DNA of 64,000 nt from positions 124,001 through 188,000 of the forward strand of contig JAFGCN010000009.1 of assembly GCA_016932615.1 (NCBI GenBank), written 5' to 3'. Under the pieces are notes generated by a model. The model was not told the origin of the DNA, did not search any database, and saw only the letters and a list, made by a program, of their open reading frames with translations. Of this stretch, positions 59,295-64,000 are shown piece after piece. Positions within the stretch are counted from its first letter, which is position 1. Each line of letters starts with the position of its first letter. The stretch comes from Candidatus Aenigmatarchaeota archaeon. Lineage in GTDB: Archaea > Aenigmatarchaeota > Aenigmatarchaeia > QMZS01. Position numbers and translations under genes: made by a program.

Positions 59295-59864
59295 ATGGAC
59301 GACACAGAAAGAGCCATTGGCGTGCTAAAGCTGGGGGGAGTTATCGCTTACCCAACGGACACAGTCTACGGCCTTGGTGCAAACATCTTTGATGAGAATG
59401 CCATCAGGCGCGTTTTTGAAGTTAAAAGAAGGCCGCTTGGTAAGCCCATTTCGGTCATGGTTTCAGGCATTGAGATGCTTGAGCGGGTCGCTTACCTGTC
59501 GCCTGAAAACCGCAGTATTGCCAAAGAGCTTCTTCCGGGGCCGGTAACACTCATACTTCCTGCGACAGAATTTGTCTCGACCCTTCTGACGGGCGGCACG
59601 GGGACAATCGGGGTGCGCTGGATTGAAAGCGATACAGTAAACAAAATTATCCTTGGCGCGGGCTTTCCGATAACAGCAACTTCGGCAAACTTGGCTGGAG
59701 GGTCGGACGCAAAGACGCCTGAAGAGCTGGCCGTGGAGCCGGATTTTGTTTTAACCGGAAACTGCGGGCTTGGGCAGCCCTCGACAGTGGTTGACCTGGT
59801 CGGAAAAAGAATCCTGAGGGAAGGCGCAGGGCTTGAAAAGGTAAAGCAGGCCTTAGAAGAATAG
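59295..59864 (+). CDS. tsaC: L-threonylcarbamoyladenylate synthase (TsaC/YrdC family)
   Basis: It makes threonylcarbamoyl-AMP from Thr, bicarbonate and ATP, the first step of the t6A37 modification of ANN-decoding tRNAs. The 189-aa protein is the YrdC domain alone, without the C-terminal Sua5 domain that many archaeal versions have. Signatures are GGVIAYPTDTVYGLGANI (14-31), KRRPLGKPISVMV (44-56), LPGPVTLIL (75-83) and TSANLAGGSDAKTPEEL. It starts 20 bp after tRNA-Ser and is 30 bp before the cyclophilin gene. Confidence 0.92.
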   Translation: MDDTERAIGVLKLGGVIAYPTDTVYGLGANIFDENAIRRVFEVKRRPLGKPISVMVSGIEMLERVAYLSPENRSIAKELLPGPVTLILPATEFVSTLLTGGTGTIGVRWIESDTVNKIILGAGFPITATSANLAGGSDAKTPEELAVEPDFVLTGNCGLGQPSTVVDLVGKRILREGAGLEKVKQALEE

Positions 59865-59894
59865 AAGGTCTATTTTTAAATTGCAGATTAACTT

Positions 59895-60548
59895 ATGGCG
59901 AAAAGGCGCGTTCATGCAAAGGCAGAAACAGGTACTTTGAAAGAGCAGGAGGAAAAGCCAAAAAAACCAAACAACCTGAAAATTGCCTTGTTGGGCCTGC
60001 TTGTGTTTATAATTATTTTTGGAGCATTTTTTATGGCAGGAAAAACCGCGCCTGGAAACGAAAATGCAGCCAAAAGAGTGCTTCTTGAGACTAATATGGG
60101 AAACATCACGATAGAGCTTTATTCCAATATGCCGATAACTGCCGGAAACTTCGAGAACCTTGTCAAAAATGGCACTTATGATGGGACAGTATTTCACAGG
60201 GTCATAGCCGACTTTATGATTCAGGGCGGCGACCCTACAGGAACCGGCTACGGCGACCCGAAGATTCCAAAAATCCAGGATGAGTTCGTGAACGGAAGCA
60301 CAAATGTCAGGGGAACCATTTCAATGGCAAACACAGGCCAGCCGAATTCCGGCTCAAGCCAGTTTTTCATAAACCTTGTTGACAATACCTTTCTAGACTG
60401 GGACAAGCCCCCTGCATCGAGCAGGCACCCGGTTTTCGGAAAAGTCGTCGAGGGTATGGACGTCGTGGACAAAATTGGAAAAGTCCAGACCGGTCCTGGC
60501 GACAGGCCGGCAAATGAAGTCAAAATCATCCGCGCTACCGTAATTTAG
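59895..60548 (+). CDS. Membrane-anchored cyclophilin-type peptidyl-prolyl isomerase
   Basis: This 217-aa protein has a basic N-terminus, one membrane helix (about 32-53, KIALLGLLVFIIIFGAFFMAG) and a cyclophilin domain (about 65-217). It carries the catalytic-region motif FHRVIADFMIQGGDPTGTGYG and SGSSQFFINL. HPVFGKVVEGMDVVDKI is the typical end block. The anchor places the isomerase outside the membrane, where it could assist folding of the many exported beta-rich proteins in this locus; that link is inference. TATTTTTAAA lies about 18 nt before the ATG. Confidence 0.92.
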   Translation: MAKRRVHAKAETGTLKEQEEKPKKPNNLKIALLGLLVFIIIFGAFFMAGKTAPGNENAAKRVLLETNMGNITIELYSNMPITAGNFENLVKNGTYDGTVFHRVIADFMIQGGDPTGTGYGDPKIPKIQDEFVNGSTNVRGTISMANTGQPNSGSSQFFINLVDNTFLDWDKPPASSRHPVFGKVVEGMDVVDKIGKVQTGPGDRPANEVKIIRATVI

Positions 60549-60669
60549 CTTATTTTGGGCTTAAACGACCTCAATTGGAAAGGATGAGTGCTGGGTCTGC
60601 CAAAACTGCGCCCAATTGTAAGGGAGAAGCTAAAGGAGATAAATTTGAAGATTTAACAGGTCTGCCAGT

Positions 60670-61380
60670 TTAGCGAAGTACTGCTCTTAGTGGCTCTCTG
60701 TGGGAATATGTTTGGTCAAGGAGAGCTATGCCACCATTAAATTTGGAAGCTGTTTCTGGAGCGTAAATGAATGACAGTTCCTCCCCGTAAGGCCCCGGCT
60801 TTTTAACCACCTGTTCTGATAGATCTGCCAATGTACCGAAGAGGCATAAGGTCTGCAAGGCAGTTTTTCCTTTTGAATGACCGCATCTTTTTGAACTTTC
60901 TTCAGGCCTGCTTAAGGCCACCTGGTCTTTTGAGAAGTTGGAATACCCCCTACCCCCAAAACTATGCAGCATATCTAATGGAGGGGCGTATTCCTCGCTA
61001 CTATTCAAGGCACCCACCAGATAGGTATTTGTACCCTTTGCAAGGAGTATGCCTTCAAGGCCAGGATAGTCTTTGTTTCTTAGGGCATCAATGCTAGGTT
61101 TCACTAGGTCCAAAACCTGTTTTTTTAGCATATCTGTGCTTCCTTCTAGCAATTCCAATACGGGCTTTCCCTCAAAGGCACTAAGGTTAACGAGTTCTCT
61201 GGGAGTAAGAAATGCTTCACAACCATAATCTTCCCAAGTAAAGGTATCGGTCAGATGTCCTCCTCCCCACTCCAGTTGTGGCTTGGAAGAATCTTTGCAA
61301 GAGAACATGCGCTCGTAAGATTCCGTCTTGGGGAAGGCGATACCAACAAACTCGTACTGAACACCCTTTGATTTCATCAT
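60670..61380 (-). CDS. Hypothetical soluble protein (236 aa)
   Basis: There is no signal or membrane segment. Visible features are YEFVGIAFPKTESYERMF near the start, a Gly/His WGGGHLTDTFTWEDYGCEAFL segment, and a central helical stretch (VLELLEGSTDMLKKQVLDLV). The end (GPYGEELSFIYAPETASKF, ALLDQTYSHREPLRAVL) looks globular. Two adjacent ATGs begin the gene. A TATA-like ATTTATA lies about 24 nt upstream on the minus strand. It is convergent with the cyclophilin gene. No family is recognised. Confidence 0.62.
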   Translation of the reverse strand: MMKSKGVQYEFVGIAFPKTESYERMFSCKDSSKPQLEWGGGHLTDTFTWEDYGCEAFLTPRELVNLSAFEGKPVLELLEGSTDMLKKQVLDLVKPSIDALRNKDYPGLEGILLAKGTNTYLVGALNSSEEYAPPLDMLHSFGGRGYSNFSKDQVALSRPEESSKRCGHSKGKTALQTLCLFGTLADLSEQVVKKPGPYGEELSFIYAPETASKFNGGIALLDQTYSHREPLRAVLR

Positions 61381-61398
61381 AACTTAATCCTGAATGCA

Positions 61399-61410
61399 GG
61401 TATAAATGGT
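61399..61410 (-). promoter_or_regulatory. TATA-like promoter of the 60670-61380 gene
   Basis: On the minus strand ACCATTTATACC is centred about 24 nt before the start codon. Confidence 0.5.
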
Positions 61411-61513
61411 GTCTTGGATTTGTGTTTCTGGCGTAACTTTTTTGTATTTGACTTATCGTGTCGCGGGATTGGAAGGCGAACCTGTTAAATTTGAATATTC
61501 TGACTAATGTTAT

Positions 61514-61613
61514 GCCCTAGTAGCTCAGCTGGTTGAAGCTTGCCTTCAGGCTTCCGGCAAAGAGCGCGGGTTTCGTAAACCCGAGGTCGGGGGTTCGATC
61601 CCCCCCTAGGGCT
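61514..61613 (+). tRNA. tRNA-Thr (CGU) with a D-loop insertion
   Basis: Acceptor GCCCTAG (61514-61520) pairs with CTAGGGC (61606-61612); discriminator U61613 fits threonine; CCA is not encoded. The D stem is GCTC/GAGC. The anticodon stem CGGGT/ACCCG encloses TTCGTAA, giving anticodon CGT. The T arm is GGGGG-TTCGATC-CCCCC. The D loop spans 35 nt (61527-61561) instead of 8-9 and begins with the normal AGCTGGT. About 26 nt are therefore inserted before A21, with internal pairing (GAAGC/GCTTC, TTGCC/GGCAA). A short non-canonical intron is the likely explanation. Confidence 0.87.
61534..61560 (+). other. Putative short D-loop intron of tRNA-Thr
   Basis: About 26-27 nt in excess of a normal D loop, able to fold on itself. 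Exact splice points cannot be set by eye. Confidence 0.6.
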
Positions 61614-61722
61614 ATAATGTTTATCATGAGGACATTTCACCCGTAATGCTCCCGTTATGCAATCATCTTCGAAAGTCCGAAATGATATATAACGTTTGAG
61701 GCAGTTATGATTATAGGATAAA

Positions 61723-64000
61723 ATGTCCAAAATATTTTTCGATGGGGGCAGTATTTCAAAAATTTTCCTTGCCTTCCTATTTGCGTTTTCACTTAATATT
61801 GCCTCGGTATCTGCGGCTTCTATATCAGGCCAATTTGAAGTGTCTGACACTATTACAAACCTAGGCACTGTGGACTCAAGCAGGATTTCAAATATAATTT
61901 TGGACCGGGGGAGCGATGTGGTCTGGAGGGTATACCCTACGGGATACTGGAACTTGGGAGAATATCACTTCTATGCAAAACTGGACAAGGTTTCAGGTAA
62001 GATTTACCTCCTTGCAAATTCTTCAAGCGAAGGCTCAGCCCTGGGTGTCATGATGCCTTCCATAAATCTGCAGGATCGTTTTGGCCTTAGCCAGACCCCA
62101 GACTACACGCATTTTTGCGCTCAATATGATTCCACAAAGACTCTTTCTTATGATGTGCTTGCTCAGACGGTTACAAGCCTAGCCTCCAGTGGTGCAATAG
62201 GGTCCGGAGCAACTCTATCAAAGGCACCGGTTTACAAAAGCAACTTCACGGACGGAGTTTATGTGCTCGGGTACTACATTTCTGCTTCTGAATTCGATGC
62301 TACCTCAAACAGCTTCCACAACTGGCCTTGGGGCACTGGAAGTGACGCATGCAAGTACTCAATTCTCTTTCCGATATGCGAATATAGCGAGGGTTCTGTA
62401 AGTGTGACCTTCAATATCGATAGCAGCCCAAGAAACTACCTGGTGTATGGTAGCCTATACAATGACAACAATGAGAATACTTATTACCGGTATAATGGCG
62501 TCACATGGTTGCAGCGAAGCTACTGGGGACTGACCAATCAGGTAAGGTATGGCTCTTCTTCGGGCTATCCCCAGCAAATAGAATTGTATGCAAGCAAGAC
62601 CTGGTCAACAGTACACCCTTCAACTTGGATAGTGCTCGATACTGATTCAGTCAGTGTAACTGGAACTCTGGCTGGGCAGGGCCCAACCAGTGTCAATGAA
62701 GCTGAAGCCCCAGACGTGCTTTACAAATTTAGCGTCACGAAAGCACCTCTTGATTGGCTTGAGGGCTCGGTGAGGAGAACAATAATAATAAACAACAGCG
62801 AGAGTTCCGAGGATCTTGCAAATTATCCTGTGTTGCTGCAGGTTCCTTATGATTTTTTCATGAGGCAGGATTATGGCGACCTTAGGTTTACTGACCTTGG
62901 CGAAAGCCCGTTAAATTACTGGATAGAGTCTTACAACGTAAGCTCTGCCGTTGTGTGGGTAAAGATTCCATCAATTCCTGCTGGTGGAGAGACATCCATT
63001 TATATGTATTATGGTAACTCGACTCTCACGAACATTGGCAATGGCAACTTGGTTTTCCCTTTCTTTGAGGATTTCAATGACGGAAGTCTGGATCCATACT
63101 GGACCAAAGTCAATTCAGAGGCCAATATTTTTGAGAATAATGGGTATCTGGAGACTCCGGAATGCGGGGTTCCGGGAGAGGCAGACTGCAAATATGGATA
63201 TGCTTTTGTTTACATGAACGCCGCTTCCAATGGAATCAGTATTAATCAGCCATTCAGGATAAAGCTGAAGACCTGGAACAAGGAGGACAGCGCTGGCGGT
63301 GAAGGGGCAGGAACTTTCATGTTCCGGGAAGTGCCTTACGTTGGAATTAACCCTAATGCAGTCTATTTTTTGCATGGTGACCGGAATAATTATCCGGGGT
63401 TCTATGAAGGCCATGATGGGCCACTGAGTTTTGGAATTTACTCGCCGATGCAGGATAGGTGGATTTCTGAAGAATTCCTATATGACGGGAGTGGAATGGG
63501 TCTTTGGTTTGACGGGACAAAAAGAAGCACCACTGCATGGGCTTCTGCTGAGGGGTACGTTTCTCTTGGAAATTCAATAGGCAGCGATTCCTATTCGACA
63601 GACAACAATAAATGGGACGACCTATTCATGATGCAGGTGGCATCAAAAGAGCCAGTCGTGAAGCTTGGAGATATTGAAACTGGCGATGGAACAGAGGAAC
63701 CCATTCAGAACATAATTTCCGCAAATATTTTGCTTTTTGATGAGGAATATAACCCACTATATTCCAGTATTGGTCAAGAAGAATCCACCGCATATTTGAC
63801 TTTGAAAAAACCGCATTACTTAGATATCTTAGTCAATGGTACCGTTTCTACAGATTCGCAGATTAGTGTAGAACTTTATCAGGGGAGCACGCTTAAATTT
63901 TCGGAAGACTTGGACACAATAATACAGCAGGAGGGTTCATATGCCTATATAAAATCGGGTGAGATTTTCTCTGTTCCGGAAAGCGCAGGCATTGGCTCTG
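61723..64000 (+). CDS. Large secreted DUF2341 surface protein (partial, runs off the window)
   Basis: The frame is open from the ATG at 61723 to the window end (about 759 codons) and continues beyond it. The N-terminus is a signal peptide (FLAFLFAFSLNIASVSAAS). The first 330 residues are beta-rich and hydrophilic with no recognised family. From about residue 345 (SVRRTIIINNSESSEDLANY) a DUF2341 domain runs to the YMYYGNST motif, followed by a sandwich domain starting FFEDFNDGSLDPYW. This pair, DUF2341 then FxxDFNDxSLD, also occurs inside the 3925-aa adhesin at about 23500-24450, so the two share modules. The start is upstream-spaced 109 bp from tRNA-Thr. It is a surface or secreted protein, probably an adhesin or glycan-binding protein. 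Confidence 0.8.
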   Translation, partial: MSKIFFDGGSISKIFLAFLFAFSLNIASVSAASISGQFEVSDTITNLGTVDSSRISNIILDRGSDVVWRVYPTGYWNLGEYHFYAKLDKVSGKIYLLANSSSEGSALGVMMPSINLQDRFGLSQTPDYTHFCAQYDSTKTLSYDVLAQTVTSLASSGAIGSGATLSKAPVYKSNFTDGVYVLGYYISASEFDATSNSFHNWPWGTGSDACKYSILFPICEYSEGSVSVTFNIDSSPRNYLVYGSLYNDNNENTYYRYNGVTWLQRSYWGLTNQVRYGSSSGYPQQIELYASKTWSTVHPSTWIVLDTDSVSVTGTLAGQGPTSVNEAEAPDVLYKFSVTKAPLDWLEGSVRRTIIINNSESSEDLANYPVLLQVPYDFFMRQDYGDLRFTDLGESPLNYWIESYNVSSAVVWVKIPSIPAGGETSIYMYYGNSTLTNIGNGNLVFPFFEDFNDGSLDPYWTKVNSEANIFENNGYLETPECGVPGEADCKYGYAFVYMNAASNGISINQPFRIKLKTWNKEDSAGGEGAGTFMFREVPYVGINPNAVYFLHGDRNNYPGFYEGHDGPLSFGIYSPMQDRWISEEFLYDGSGMGLWFDGTKRSTTAWASAEGYVSLGNSIGSDSYSTDNNKWDDLFMMQVASKEPVVKLGDIETGDGTEEPIQNIISANILLFDEEYNPLYSSIGQEESTAYLTLKKPHYLDILVNGTVSTDSQISVELYQGSTLKFSEDLDTIIQQEGSYAYIKSGEIFSVPESAGIGS

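Noticed and set aside
59853-60197. Minus-strand frame opposite the cyclophilin start
   Set aside because: It overlaps the well-supported cyclophilin gene and its promoter.
60584-60674. Possible 29-aa peptide between the cyclophilin gene and the convergent hypothetical gene
   Set aside because: Too short, no promoter and no recognisable sequence; it runs into the end of the neighbouring gene.
61485-61868. Minus-strand frame of about 127 codons
   Set aside because: It runs through tRNA-Thr and the start of the DUF2341 gene, so it cannot be a real coding region.

Overview
The window is a stretch of archaeal chromosome, most likely from a small-genome DPANN-type lineage; the phylum cannot be fixed from this sequence. 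The archaeal evidence is a diphthine synthase (dphB), a Pth2-type peptidyl-tRNA hydrolase, a HerA-type ATPase domain and an archaeal secretion ATPase. Three tRNA genes carry introns, including introns outside the anticodon loop. Many genes also show a TATA-like box centred about 16-25 nt before the ATG, usually in a TTATG context with no clear Shine-Dalgarno, which indicates leaderless transcripts.

Left block (about 1-9.7 kb, visibly AT-richer). It begins with a gene tail and a 56-aa membrane protein. Next come mobA, divergent from a stand-alone molybdopterin/tungstopterin enzyme of the acetylene-hydratase-like type, and then three U32 'peptidase' genes. Two of these carry cysteine patterns like the O2-independent hydroxylases UbiU and UbiV. 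Two paralogous radical SAM enzymes and a secreted beta-propeller protein follow. A 119-aa His/Ser/Gly/Asn-rich protein encoded just beyond the second radical SAM gene looks like a peptide precursor. The block reads as an anaerobic cofactor- or peptide-modification locus, but no substrate is evident.

Middle block (about 10-56 kb). This is a large cell-surface and secretion locus. It encodes two Cys-rich surface proteins (1209 and 368 aa) and two tiny overlapping winged-HTH regulators. The regulators run directly into a 3925-aa adhesin built of LamG, Fn3/Ig and DUF2341 domains nested inside one another. Further on are two paralogous surface proteins of about 1000 aa, two tandem paralogous small membrane/coiled-coil proteins, and a 2978-aa protein that joins a beta-propeller/Ig ectodomain through one membrane helix to a cytoplasmic HerA-like ATPase. 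The rest of the block holds pilin-like proteins with class III-like signals, a VirB11/GspE-type secretion ATPase, and several coiled-coil or multi-helix membrane proteins. No GspF/TadC-type platform gene is visible. My reading is an undescribed surface appendage or contact/secretion apparatus.

Right block (about 56-64 kb). It holds housekeeping genes: pth2, dphB, a cold-shock protein, a TsaC/YrdC protein and a membrane-anchored cyclophilin. Interleaved are tRNA-Glu(UUC), tRNA-Ser(UGA) and tRNA-Thr(CGU). Glu and Ser each have an anticodon-loop intron and a homologous intron of about 91 nt in the T loop; Thr has a short insertion in the D loop. The window ends inside another large secreted DUF2341 protein that starts at 61723.
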